45,179 nt of DNA from Pirellulales bacterium (GTDB taxonomy: Bacteria; Planctomycetota; Planctomycetia; Pirellulales; Lacipirellulaceae). The stretch spans positions 1 through 45,179 of the forward strand of contig JAKVCB010000017.1 of assembly GCA_022448345.1 (NCBI GenBank), written 5' to 3'. Position numbers and translations under genes: made by a program. Each line of letters starts with the position of its first letter. Positions within the stretch are counted from its first letter, which is position 1. The notes beneath the pieces were generated by a model that was not told where the DNA came from, searched no databases, and saw nothing but the letters and a program-made list of their open reading frames with translations. Below are positions 36,126 to 44,603 of this stretch, in pieces.

Positions 36126-37175
36126 CTAACGGCGCCTGTCCGACCGACTTTTCTTATCACGTCCCTCAGGCAATCGTTGATCTTTAGTTGGGTCGGCTAG
36201 CGTGATAGAAATCTTCCTTGCCGCACCTTGTTGCGGCCGTCCTGGTGGTCGCCGCTGGCCGCCAGATTCTCCATAGTCGGTATAACCAATATCTGCCAGA
36301 ATTTGATCCCCTGGCCGTGCAAACTGGTGAGAAGTCAAATCGACTTCGACAACCACATCAGCAGCTACGCTTCCTCGAATTGCTCCCGCCTGCCCGACAT
36401 CAACGACAAAACGGCCTTTTTTCGGCTGGAAACTTTTGAGGATACCAGCAATGTAGTAACGTGTACCAGGTTTTTCCACTTTGGCTCGGGAACGATCACG
36501 ACGACGGCGACGCCGTTCAGCAGATGTGGGTTTGTTTGTCTGATCGTCACTCCGCATTTCTGTCTCTTGGGTTGGTTCCGCTTGGCTCTGAGCCGTAGCA
36601 GAACTTGTACCCTGATCGTTTGACTGTTCGGTTTCACTCGATTGGGTTGTTTTACCTTGGTCCGTAGACTTTTCTATCATTGGCTGAAAAAACTTGCGCG
36701 GTGAAAAAATGGTCATCTTCTTGACCGGCACAACGGTCATGGCGCGATCATTGACTTCGGCGTGGAAACGTACATGCAGCTGTGGCTGCAACAATGCCGC
36801 ACTTGCTTTACCTTTCACCTCAACAACTGTGTCTTCCGTAAGTTCGACTTGCCAGGCCTGTTGGTCCTCGGTAAGAACGTTGATCCGTTTGGCATTGAAA
36901 GAATGGATGCGGCCCTTGATATCCATATACTTTGTTTGAGGTGCGTTGTTCACCTCGACGGGCTGAGCCAAAGCAACAGAGAAGAGGGTTAGCACACACC
37001 ACCAGGTCGCCACCGGAGAACCCAGGCCCAAGCCAGTTGCAATATGGGACCCTAGCACCCCACTGGGCAAAAAAAAGATTTGTTGCCAGTATTGACCCAA
37101 CGAAAAATTGAAATATCGCAACATTGGTCTGGATAGCTTGCTCTGCACCGATTTCCCAAAAAAATGGTCCCCCAA
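36126..37175 (-). CDS. Exported protein with two similar small beta-domains and an Arg-rich linker
   Basis: Up to 349 residues; the start is uncertain because no candidate has a clear SD. A hydrophobic signal-like segment ends at about residue 70 (CVLTLFSVALA, then QPVEVNN), so a later start (ATG at residue 18, or GTG at 40 or 55) would make a normal signal peptide. Two related domains are visible: about 82-145 (IKGRIHSFNAKRINVLTEDQ) and about 235-300 (IAGILKSFQPKKGRFVVDVG), each ending in a V-x-V-E-V strand. Between them is a Gln/Ser/Thr/Glu-rich linker that ends in six consecutive Arg. No family is recognised. The 3' end is also Arg-rich. Confidence 0.65.
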   Translation of the reverse strand: MGDHFFGKSVQSKLSRPMLRYFNFSLGQYWQQIFFLPSGVLGSHIATGLGLGSPVATWWCVLTLFSVALAQPVEVNNAPQTKYMDIKGRIHSFNAKRINVLTEDQQAWQVELTEDTVVEVKGKASAALLQPQLHVRFHAEVNDRAMTVVPVKKMTIFSPRKFFQPMIEKSTDQGKTTQSSETEQSNDQGTSSATAQSQAEPTQETEMRSDDQTNKPTSAERRRRRRDRSRAKVEKPGTRYYIAGILKSFQPKKGRFVVDVGQAGAIRGSVAADVVVEVDLTSHQFARPGDQILADIGYTDYGESGGQRRPPGRPQQGAARKISITLADPTKDQRLPEGRDKKSRSDRRR

Positions 37176-37326
37176 GCCATAGGCCCCAAGCCGGGCCAGC
37201 TCGAATGGTTCCTTTAAACCTAACCTGAACCGGCCTCAGAAACCAGCAGGAGTTGCCAGCCAGGCCACTACGGTAGACAATCCAGATAGAAAACACCTCT
37301 GAATTACCTCGTGCACACTATTTTCC

Positions 37327-38124
37327 ATGCCCTCAAGCCGTCGCATCACCGTCCCAGAATTCTCGTCGATGAAAGTCGAGGGGCACCGCATTTCGATGCT
37401 AACCGCTTACGATTACACGATGGCCCAATTGGTCGACAGTTCAGGAATCGAGGGAATTCTTGTCGGAGACAGCATGTCGATGGTCGTCCAGGGGCACGAA
37501 ACAACTTTGCCCGTCACGCTCGACGAAATAATTTACCATGCCGAGATGGTCGGACGCGCTGTGGAACATGCCCTGGTTATTGTCGACATGCCATTTCCGA
37601 GCTACCACCTTGGTAATCACAAAGCTATCGAGAATGCGGGACGGATTCTCAAACAAACGCGATGCCAGGCCGTAAAGCTCGAAGGAGGGACTGACCAGGC
37701 TGAAACCATTGCAGCCCTCGTAGCAGCTGGTATTCCAGTGATGGCTCATTGCGGCCTGCGTCCCCAAAATGTCCACCAACTTGGAGGGTATCGCGTACAA
37801 CGTAATCGCGAACAACTTATAGCCGACGCAACGGCTGCCGAGCAAGCTGGCGCCTTTGCCATGGTGCTAGAGTGCATTCCAAACGAAGTGGCTCGAGTCA
37901 TTACCGAAAAGGTTTCGATCCCAACGATCGGGATTGGTGCTGGGCCACATTGCGACGGGCAAGTGCTTGTTCTTAATGACCTACTGGGAATCACTAGTGG
38001 CTATATACCCAAGTTTGTGAAGGCGTACGCTGACCTCAAGAGTGATATTTCCCGAGCAGTTACTCAATATCGGGATGAAGTACGGGAAGGGCAATTCCCT
38101 GAGAAGTCGGATGGATACCAGTAG
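37327..38124 (+). CDS. panB: 3-methyl-2-oxobutanoate hydroxymethyltransferase (ketopantoate hydroxymethyltransferase)
   Basis: 265 residues. First committed step of pantothenate synthesis: transfers a hydroxymethyl group from 5,10-methylene-THF to 2-oxoisovalerate in the cytoplasm. The Mg and substrate residues are in place: Asp48 (VGDSM), Asp87 (VDMPF), Lys117 (AVKLEGG) and the catalytic Glu182 (VLECIP). The usual GHxGLTPQ reads AHCGLRPQ. GIGAGPHCDGQVLVLNDLLG is intact. ATG 37327 starts the conserved N-terminus. It stands alone; panC is not in the window. Confidence 0.96.
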   Translation: MPSSRRITVPEFSSMKVEGHRISMLTAYDYTMAQLVDSSGIEGILVGDSMSMVVQGHETTLPVTLDEIIYHAEMVGRAVEHALVIVDMPFPSYHLGNHKAIENAGRILKQTRCQAVKLEGGTDQAETIAALVAAGIPVMAHCGLRPQNVHQLGGYRVQRNREQLIADATAAEQAGAFAMVLECIPNEVARVITEKVSIPTIGIGAGPHCDGQVLVLNDLLGITSGYIPKFVKAYADLKSDISRAVTQYRDEVREGQFPEKSDGYQ

Positions 38125-38243
38125 GTAGCCTCGAAACATTGCTTTCAAGCAAGATCTTCAACCAACGGGTACCGTTTTTCTTGGTTCGTGTTGCGTTATC
38201 GGTTGGTCACGACTGGCCAAGAACCCATGTCAAGTTGCTGCCG

Positions 38244-38681
38244 TTAACGGTGCAATGCACAAGCAGCATCGGCGCATTCGGCAGTGCCGGAGAACCTATA
38301 GCGGTTACGTGCTACCCAGCGGTAGAGGTGCCGCCACAACAACATGCTGCCAGGAATGTGCAGCAATGGCATGATCCACCAAAGTGTGGGTAAGCGGCGG
38401 GTGAAATACCGAATCGCTGCGGGTCCCCAAAACTGGTGCCCGCTGTGAGTCACCACGGCTATTTCTTGCATGAGCCGCTCGTGAGGCAAATTGGGCCAGC
38501 GCTGGCCAACTTCGGGCGCATGAAGCGAAATAAACGCAAGGCGGTCGTGACGATCCCACCGGTGTAACCGCCGCATTTGTCCCTGGCACATGCGGCACGC
38601 ACCATCGTAAATCACAACATCCACCCCAGGCCGATCAACGGGTGAAGGCAAAGTGTACGAATTGTTTTGATCTGGAGCCAT
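38244..38681 (-). CDS. DCC-family thiol-disulfide oxidoreductase-like protein (DUF393)
   Basis: 145 residues, the family's usual size. The defining N-terminal motif is VVIYDGACRMCQGQM (DG-x-C-x-x-C), placed as a thioredoxin-fold CxxC. It continues with FISLHAPEVGQRWP and RYFTRRLPTLWWIMPLLHIPG, also typical. Family members are proposed redox proteins but no substrate is known. ATG 38681 is preceded by no strong SD. It is convergent with panB. Confidence 0.88.
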   Translation of the reverse strand: MAPDQNNSYTLPSPVDRPGVDVVIYDGACRMCQGQMRRLHRWDRHDRLAFISLHAPEVGQRWPNLPHERLMQEIAVVTHSGHQFWGPAAIRYFTRRLPTLWWIMPLLHIPGSMLLWRHLYRWVARNRYRFSGTAECADAACALHR

Positions 38682-38905
38682 ACTTTTTCATGCCTGATGC
38701 CACGGAGAGCGACTATGCAAATCGTGCAATTCGAGACTATTTTTGTCAAGGCAACTGCAGGGGGACACTTTGTACTCACTTGGATGGTGGTGACACTGGG
38801 GATGCCGTGCCAGAAGTACCTTCTAAGAGTATAATCCATGGAACCTTCGGTATCCCTTCTGGCTGAAACCAGACGTTCAACCAATTGCGGAAAAGAAAGC
38901 AGGTA

Positions 38906-40600
38906 ATGAATCCACTCGAAAAACAAGTCGCTCAAGCGCGCCGCCGGTTAGTCTGTGAGCAGTTTGTCCATAGATTGATTGGATGTCTGTTTTTCAGTTT
39001 TCTTGTCGCCACTGGAGCGATTGCACTACCGAAAATCTTGGTGATCGCACCGCTGCCCACGTCTTGGGCAGCTGGCTGGCTGGCCGGAGCTGGAATTACA
39101 GGAGTCGTTACCGCACTCGGATGGACTTTTTTTTCTCGGCACAGCACGCTGGAGACTGCCATTGAGATCGACCAACGGTACAACCTCCGGGAACGTGTTG
39201 CGAGCAGCCTGTTGTTGTCAGCAGTAGAACAAGAAACGGAAGCTGGCCAAGCTGTGATGAACGATGCGATTCGCGCCGCCAGTCGCATTGATATTGGCCA
39301 GAGATTTCGTTTACAGGTCACCCACCGTGCCTGGCTGCCCTTGATACCCATACTGCTTGCATTCTGTCTTGCGATCTTTGTGGGTAATCGTGAAGCAACC
39401 AGCAAGACCAGTTATCTGGATCCGCAAGAGACGACACAACAGGTCAAACAATCGGTGGAATCTCTCCGCAAGAAAATTGCGGCGAAACGCAAATTGCTAG
39501 AAAACCGGGGGCTCAAAGATGCCGAGGGAATCCTTAAAGAAATTGAAAAACGTTCCCTGGAAATTGGCAAGGAAAAAGAAACCACCCGTGCGAAAGCAGT
39601 CGTGAAATTAAACGATCTTGGAAAAATGCTCGAAAAACGTCGGCAACAAGTCGGTGGGAAAGATGCATTAAAACGACAGTTCAACAAACTTAAAAATCTT
39701 AGCCAAGGACCCCTCAACAAAATTGCAGATGCCATCAAACACGGTAACTTTAAGGAAGCAGTCCAACAGGCCGAAGAACTCCAAAAGCAAATTGCCGAAG
39801 GCAATCTGACCGAGGAACAAAAAGGCCAATTGCAAAAGCAACTGGCACAGATGCAGGAAAAAATAACCGCCTCCGCAAATGCCCATCAACAGGCCATGGA
39901 CAATCTTCGGAAACAAATCGATGAGCAACGTCGCCTGGGCAAAATGTCAAAGGTGGGACCACTACAACAAAAACTCGACCAGCTTGCTTCCCAGCAACCC
40001 CAGACGCAATCTATGCAAAAAATGTCCGAACTCATGGCCACAGTGCAACAATCGATGAAGCAAGGTAACCCTGAACAGGCAGCCGAAGCCATGCGACAAA
40101 TGGCAGGACAACTCGCCCAGATGCAACAGGACTTGGAGGAGTTGGAAATGCTCGATGCGGCGATGAACGAGCTCGAAATGGCAAAATCTGCTATGGGATG
40201 TAAGCAATGCCAGGGTTCGGGCTGTAAAGCATGCCAGAAAGCAGGTACTAAAGCGGGCACCAATGCAGGCACTCTCGTAGGCACCAAGGCAGGCGCGGGA
40301 ACCGGCACCGGCAAGGGGTCAGGAATGGGCACAGGAACGGGCCAGGGTCCAAGAGCAGATACAGAAAATGTGACCAATCTCCGCGATACGCGGGTGCGTC
40401 AAAAACCGGGGCGTGGTGCCACTGTTTTTGGCGGATTCACCGAGGGTGGCAACGTGCGAGGAACCGTACTGGAAGAACTCAAGGCAGAAATGGCCAGCCT
40501 GGGTGCCGAGCCGGCCGACCCGCTTACCAACGAGCGACTTCCTCGCTCCCGCCGCGAACATGCTGAGCAGTACTTTCGCTCGTTGCGCGAGGGTCCTTAG
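38906..40600 (+). CDS. Membrane-anchored long coiled-coil protein with zinc-knuckle-like motif
   Basis: 564 residues from ATG 38906 (AGG just upstream; a TTG at 38885 is possible). The N-terminus has two TM segments (about 20-45 and 57-75) and a third at about 145-162 (WLPLIPILLAFCLAIFVGN). Between them is TLETAIEIDQRYNLRERVASSLLLS, a stretch I associate with large planctomycete membrane proteins. Residues about 180-425 are almost continuous charged coiled coil. Then Cys432-x2-Cys435-QGSG-Cys440-x2-Cys443, a CxxCxGxG pattern like DnaJ zinc fingers, followed by a 12-bp-repeat-encoded (A/V)GT(K/N) tract and a Gly-rich stretch. Possible scaffold; function unknown. Confidence 0.75.
   Translation: MNPLEKQVAQARRRLVCEQFVHRLIGCLFFSFLVATGAIALPKILVIAPLPTSWAAGWLAGAGITGVVTALGWTFFSRHSTLETAIEIDQRYNLRERVASSLLLSAVEQETEAGQAVMNDAIRAASRIDIGQRFRLQVTHRAWLPLIPILLAFCLAIFVGNREATSKTSYLDPQETTQQVKQSVESLRKKIAAKRKLLENRGLKDAEGILKEIEKRSLEIGKEKETTRAKAVVKLNDLGKMLEKRRQQVGGKDALKRQFNKLKNLSQGPLNKIADAIKHGNFKEAVQQAEELQKQIAEGNLTEEQKGQLQKQLAQMQEKITASANAHQQAMDNLRKQIDEQRRLGKMSKVGPLQQKLDQLASQQPQTQSMQKMSELMATVQQSMKQGNPEQAAEAMRQMAGQLAQMQQDLEELEMLDAAMNELEMAKSAMGCKQCQGSGCKACQKAGTKAGTNAGTLVGTKAGAGTGTGKGSGMGTGTGQGPRADTENVTNLRDTRVRQKPGRGATVFGGFTEGGNVRGTVLEELKAEMASLGAEPADPLTNERLPRSRREHAEQYFRSLREGP
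40241..40300 (+). repeat. Coding minisatellite, five 12-bp units
   Basis: Five consecutive 12-bp units (40241-40252, -40264, -40276, -40288, -40300) of the form GCAGGCACCAAG with variation, encoding AGTK/AGTN/AGTL/VGTK/AGAG. It lies in the Gly-rich tail of the coiled-coil membrane protein, and in-frame units can be gained or lost without a frameshift. Confidence 0.6.
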
Positions 40601-40652
40601 CCCCGCATGTCTACGAGACAGGGCCCATTCAAATACGCGCAGGGAGGGTGCC

Positions 40653-42068
40653 TTACGCCAGCAGTTTTTTCATGACATTTCCGTACACATCGGTAAGCCG
40701 GAAATCACGTCCCTGGAAGCGGTACGTCAACTGCTTGTGATCCAGACCCAGGAGGTGCAGGATCGTGGCATGCAAGTCGTGAACGTGTACGGGGTCTTGG
40801 GTCGCATAGACCCCCAGTTCATCCGTCTGGCCCAACGTATAACCTGGGCGAACACCCCCACCAGCCAGCCACACAGGAAACGCCTCGATATGGTGGTCAC
40901 GACCAATTTGCCCACTTTGTTGCTTCTGGGCCACAGACGTACGGCCAAATTCGCCAGCAAAAATCACCAACGTTTCATCGAGTAGTCCACGTTCCTTGAG
41001 GTCCAAAATTAATGCCGCACACCCCTGGTCAATCTGTCTGCAAATCCCCGGCAAACTGCCTGCCAAATTCGCGTGGTGATCCCAGTCACCGTGGAAAAGC
41101 TGCACAAATCGAACACCACGTTCGACCAGGCGGCGAGCGAGCAAACAGTTGCGGGCAAAAGATGGCTGTGTGGGATCTGCACCGTAACGGGAAAGTGTAG
41201 TCGCTGACTCATCCGTCAAACTCATCAACTCAGGTGTTGCATGCTGCATCCGAAATGCCAGCTCGTAGGCGCTGGTACGGGCCGCAATTTGAGGATCTCC
41301 CATTTGTTGGTCACGAATCTTGTTAAGCTGGCCAATCGTGTGAACCACATCCCGCTGATGAGCCTCAGAAATACCTGCCGGAGTAGAAAGATTCAATACC
41401 GGGTCGGCCGCATCACGAAAAGGCACTCCCTGGTAGGTGGGTGGCAAAAATCCATTGGTGAAATTTGCACCTTTGGCGCGCAAACGTGAACCACTTTGTA
41501 AAACGATGTAGGCTGGAAACTCCTGCGACTCGCTTCCCAGACCATAAGTGACCCAAGCCCCAATCGATGGCTTGCCATATTCCCGGTACCCGGTGTTAAA
41601 CAACATTTCAGCAAAAGGGTGTACTGTTTCTTCTGTCTTCACGGTCTGAACCATTGCCACTTCATCGACGATCGAACGAAAGTGGGGTATCAACTCTGAA
41701 ACGTAACGTCCTGTCTCGCCGCACTGCGTGAATTTCCACGGTGTTGGCAGGATTTTTGGCTGCTTTTCCTTGATCTGGGCAAATTTCTGAAACCGCTGCA
41801 GCGATGTTGGTAATGGCTGCCCTTCATACCGGGCCAGCGCTGGTTTGTAATCGTACATATCCAGATTGCTGGGCCCACCAACCATGAACAGGTAAATGAC
41901 GTTCTTGGCTCGTGGCGGAAAATGAACCACCCGTGGGCCCGTAGGAGCGGCCTGCAAATTACCCTGCCCCATGAGAGTTGACAGGGCCATTCCACCAAGC
42001 CCCTGGCCAACCCGGTAAAAAAATTTCCGGCGTGCTGAAAGGTCGTTATTTTTTGATTGCGATTTCAT
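40653..42068 (-). CDS. DUF1501 domain-containing protein
   Basis: 471 residues from ATG 42068. The N-terminus holds a twin-arginine-type signal (SARRKFFYRVGQGLGG, then MALSTLMGQG), so folded export is likely. The DUF1501 core follows: AKNVIYLFMVGGPSNLDMYDYKP, FVQLFHGDWDHHANL, LVIFAGEFGRTSVAQ and the C-terminal LHLLGLDHKQLTYRFQGRDFRLTDV. The fold is of the alkaline phosphatase/sulfatase superfamily but the activity is unknown. It follows the PSD1-type gene by 35 nt; this two-gene unit recurs across planctomycetes and is regarded as one functional pair. Confidence 0.93.
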   Translation of the reverse strand: MKSQSKNNDLSARRKFFYRVGQGLGGMALSTLMGQGNLQAAPTGPRVVHFPPRAKNVIYLFMVGGPSNLDMYDYKPALARYEGQPLPTSLQRFQKFAQIKEKQPKILPTPWKFTQCGETGRYVSELIPHFRSIVDEVAMVQTVKTEETVHPFAEMLFNTGYREYGKPSIGAWVTYGLGSESQEFPAYIVLQSGSRLRAKGANFTNGFLPPTYQGVPFRDAADPVLNLSTPAGISEAHQRDVVHTIGQLNKIRDQQMGDPQIAARTSAYELAFRMQHATPELMSLTDESATTLSRYGADPTQPSFARNCLLARRLVERGVRFVQLFHGDWDHHANLAGSLPGICRQIDQGCAALILDLKERGLLDETLVIFAGEFGRTSVAQKQQSGQIGRDHHIEAFPVWLAGGGVRPGYTLGQTDELGVYATQDPVHVHDLHATILHLLGLDHKQLTYRFQGRDFRLTDVYGNVMKKLLA

Positions 42069-42103
42069 TTCATACAACTTTAATCGTCGACCAGCAACAA
42101 GAT

Positions 42104-44332
42104 TTATGGTCGTGTAATAAATTCATCCAGGTTAAGCACGGCCCGGCAAACAGTTGCCCAGGCCGCCCGCTGAAAACCATCGACAGGAGGATCCTGTGAG
42201 GCAGCCGACTGACCAAGCAACTCGGCAGCCCGCTCAGGAAACTGCCGAAACTCCTGCAGGCGGTTTTGTCTCAAATCCTCCAGCAGCGAAAATTCCTCGG
42301 ACGTTGGCTCACGGCTGACACCAATCATAAACGCGTAGTTGAGTCGTGCTACGTCGTCATCAGGCACCTCACGAATCACACAGTCTGCCATCCCAATTGC
42401 AGCTTCGACAAAACTTGGGTCATTCAGTAGCGTCAGTGCCTGTAATGGTGTATTGCTACGATACCTTCGTGTACACGACGCAAGCGCTTCAGGAGCATCG
42501 AATGTCCGGAAAAACGGATGCGGCGTGAGCCGCCAGTGGTAAGTATACATACCACGGCGGTAACGATCCTGCCCCGGACTGAGGGTCCACTGAACTGGAT
42601 TCGCCCGACTCTCTAGCACCCCGTCTGCCTGGTGCGGAAAAACACTTGGACCACCAACCTTCATGCACAATAGGCCACCTGCCGCCAGCGACGTATCTCG
42701 CACAATCTCGGCCTCCAACCTTAACCGAACCTGCCTCGCCAGCAGGATATTCTCCGGGTCTCGCTCTACCAGGTCGCTCCGCAAACCTGAAGACTGACGA
42801 TACGTTGCCGAAAGCACAATGAGACGATGCAGTTCCTTCACATTCCAGCCACTCTCGACAAACTCACGGGCAAGCCAATCCAGCAATTGCGGATGCGAAG
42901 GTGCTGATCCCTGCCTGCCAAAATCGTTTTCAGTACTGACAATCCCCTGGCCAAAGTAGCGCTGCCATATTCGGTTTACGGTTACACGGGCTGTCAGCGG
43001 ATGATCTGGGTCAACCAGCCAACGAGCCAGGTCAAAACGATTGGCCAGTGGCTTGGAACTGACCTCTCCTGTCGGTAATGCTAATACCGCGGGAATACCT
43101 GGCACAACCGACTTGCCTGGACTATGGAAATCTCCCCTCCCATACACGAAGGTGTCCCGTGAGTCCTTGCGTTGATGCATCACAGGCGTAAGTACTCTCT
43201 CAGGAAAATCGTGTTGAAGTTTGCCAATGACTTTTAACCGTTGCTGGCATCCCGGATCTTGTAAAAAAAACTGGGCGTTTACCAACTTGGTATGCTCGGC
43301 CGATCGCACTTCAACCGCTGTTTGGAGCGCAACCTGTACCGCCGGAGGCAACCCCTTACGGTCCTCGTCTGTTAAATTGAGCTCCCACCGCCTGATCTTA
43401 CCCTTTACCTTCTCCTTGTATTCAGCAAGCTCTTTCTCCAATACCTGAAACTGGGCGCGAGCCGCCTCGTAAGAAGCCAGATCGGCTTTGGATGGAAGTC
43501 CCTGAAAAATGTCATCCACGTCGTTAAAGAAAGCAAACAACTGGTAGTACTCTTTTGCCGATATGGGATCAAATTTATGGGAATGGCATTGGGCACAACC
43601 AACCGTCAGGCCCAAAAACACCGAACCGGTCGTGTTGACGCGATCAATGACCGTTTCCAGACGGGCAATTTCATCCGAGCCGTTTCCGGCCAGCCGGTCA
43701 TAAACTCCGCAACGATAAAAACCGGTCGCGATTTGCTGAGCTTCGGTCCGGTCAGGTAACAAATCGCCTGCAAGTTGCCAAATTAGAAACTCGTCAAACG
43801 GCATGTTCCCGTTGAGCGCACCGATCACCCAGTCGCGATATCGCCACATGTTGCGCGGCTCATCCATCTCCCCGCCGGTGCTGTCTGCGTACCGTGCCAA
43901 ATCCAGCCAGTGACGTCCCCACCGCTCGCCAAAATGTGGTGACTTCAGCAGTCGCTCAACCACCCGCTGATAAGCCCCCGGCTCTGTGTCCTGTAAAAAA
44001 CTGTTTACCTCAATCACGCTAGGTGGAAGGCCTGTCAGATCAAGAGTCACTCTTCGTAGCAGAGTCACTCGGTCAGCCTCAGCGGAAGGAACCACCTGTT
44101 CAGCCTCAAGCCGTGCCAGAACAAAGTGGTCAACCGGTGTCTGGAGCCAACCTGTATTGCTTACCTGTGGAAGGTCCGGACGAATTACCGGGGAGAATGA
44201 CCACCAGGCCGCATCGTGGCCTGCCGTTCTGCCGCCCACTGCAGATACCAGCAAGAGATCCACCAACAAAAACAACGCCAGGGATTTGGTTCCAACAAGC
44301 GAAACAGCCGTAAACCGATCGATGGAAACCAT
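42104..44332 (-). CDS. DUF1549/DUF1553 (PSD1-type) protein, without N-terminal cytochrome domain
   Basis: 742 residues from ATG 44332, with AGG about 7 nt upstream; the frame extends to TTG 44353. A hydrophobic signal (LVGTKSLALFLLVDLLLVSA) is followed by DUF1549 (WWSFSPV..., DLTGLPPS, SPHFGERWGRHWLDLARYADS) and DUF1553 (LARWLVDPDHPLTARVTVNR, IWQRYFGQGIV). The motif CAQCHSHKFDPIS is a CxxCH heme-c-like site conserved in the family. Many homologues begin with a PSCyt1 cytochrome domain; here it is absent, so the protein starts directly with DUF1549. Exported; function unknown. Operon with DUF1501. Confidence 0.93.
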   Translation of the reverse strand: MVSIDRFTAVSLVGTKSLALFLLVDLLLVSAVGGRTAGHDAAWWSFSPVIRPDLPQVSNTGWLQTPVDHFVLARLEAEQVVPSAEADRVTLLRRVTLDLTGLPPSVIEVNSFLQDTEPGAYQRVVERLLKSPHFGERWGRHWLDLARYADSTGGEMDEPRNMWRYRDWVIGALNGNMPFDEFLIWQLAGDLLPDRTEAQQIATGFYRCGVYDRLAGNGSDEIARLETVIDRVNTTGSVFLGLTVGCAQCHSHKFDPISAKEYYQLFAFFNDVDDIFQGLPSKADLASYEAARAQFQVLEKELAEYKEKVKGKIRRWELNLTDEDRKGLPPAVQVALQTAVEVRSAEHTKLVNAQFFLQDPGCQQRLKVIGKLQHDFPERVLTPVMHQRKDSRDTFVYGRGDFHSPGKSVVPGIPAVLALPTGEVSSKPLANRFDLARWLVDPDHPLTARVTVNRIWQRYFGQGIVSTENDFGRQGSAPSHPQLLDWLAREFVESGWNVKELHRLIVLSATYRQSSGLRSDLVERDPENILLARQVRLRLEAEIVRDTSLAAGGLLCMKVGGPSVFPHQADGVLESRANPVQWTLSPGQDRYRRGMYTYHWRLTPHPFFRTFDAPEALASCTRRYRSNTPLQALTLLNDPSFVEAAIGMADCVIREVPDDDVARLNYAFMIGVSREPTSEEFSLLEDLRQNRLQEFRQFPERAAELLGQSAASQDPPVDGFQRAAWATVCRAVLNLDEFITRP

Positions 44333-44603
44333 ACCCAGCCTGACTGAATACAAAAATCTAGAAAAAGGGGATTTTTAAACCGTGAGCCATTTATGGTCAC
44401 CCCGTTATTATGGATGTGATGAATCAATCCATCAACCAACCCACGCTACGGAAAACCGCTATTTTTGCTGCCCAATAGTCTTATGATTTTTTGAAAATTG
44501 TCCTGTCTTTAATTCCTGTTTTATCTGAGGAAATCGGCCAGTCGTTGCTAAAATAACAATGGCAGTAAGAAGAAAAAAAGGGCAAGCAAACAGGAACAGC
44601 AGA

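Noticed and set aside
40241-40300. 12-bp repeats considered as a CRISPR or intergenic VNTR
   Set aside because: The units are contiguous without spacers and lie in frame within a coding region, so this is a coding minisatellite.
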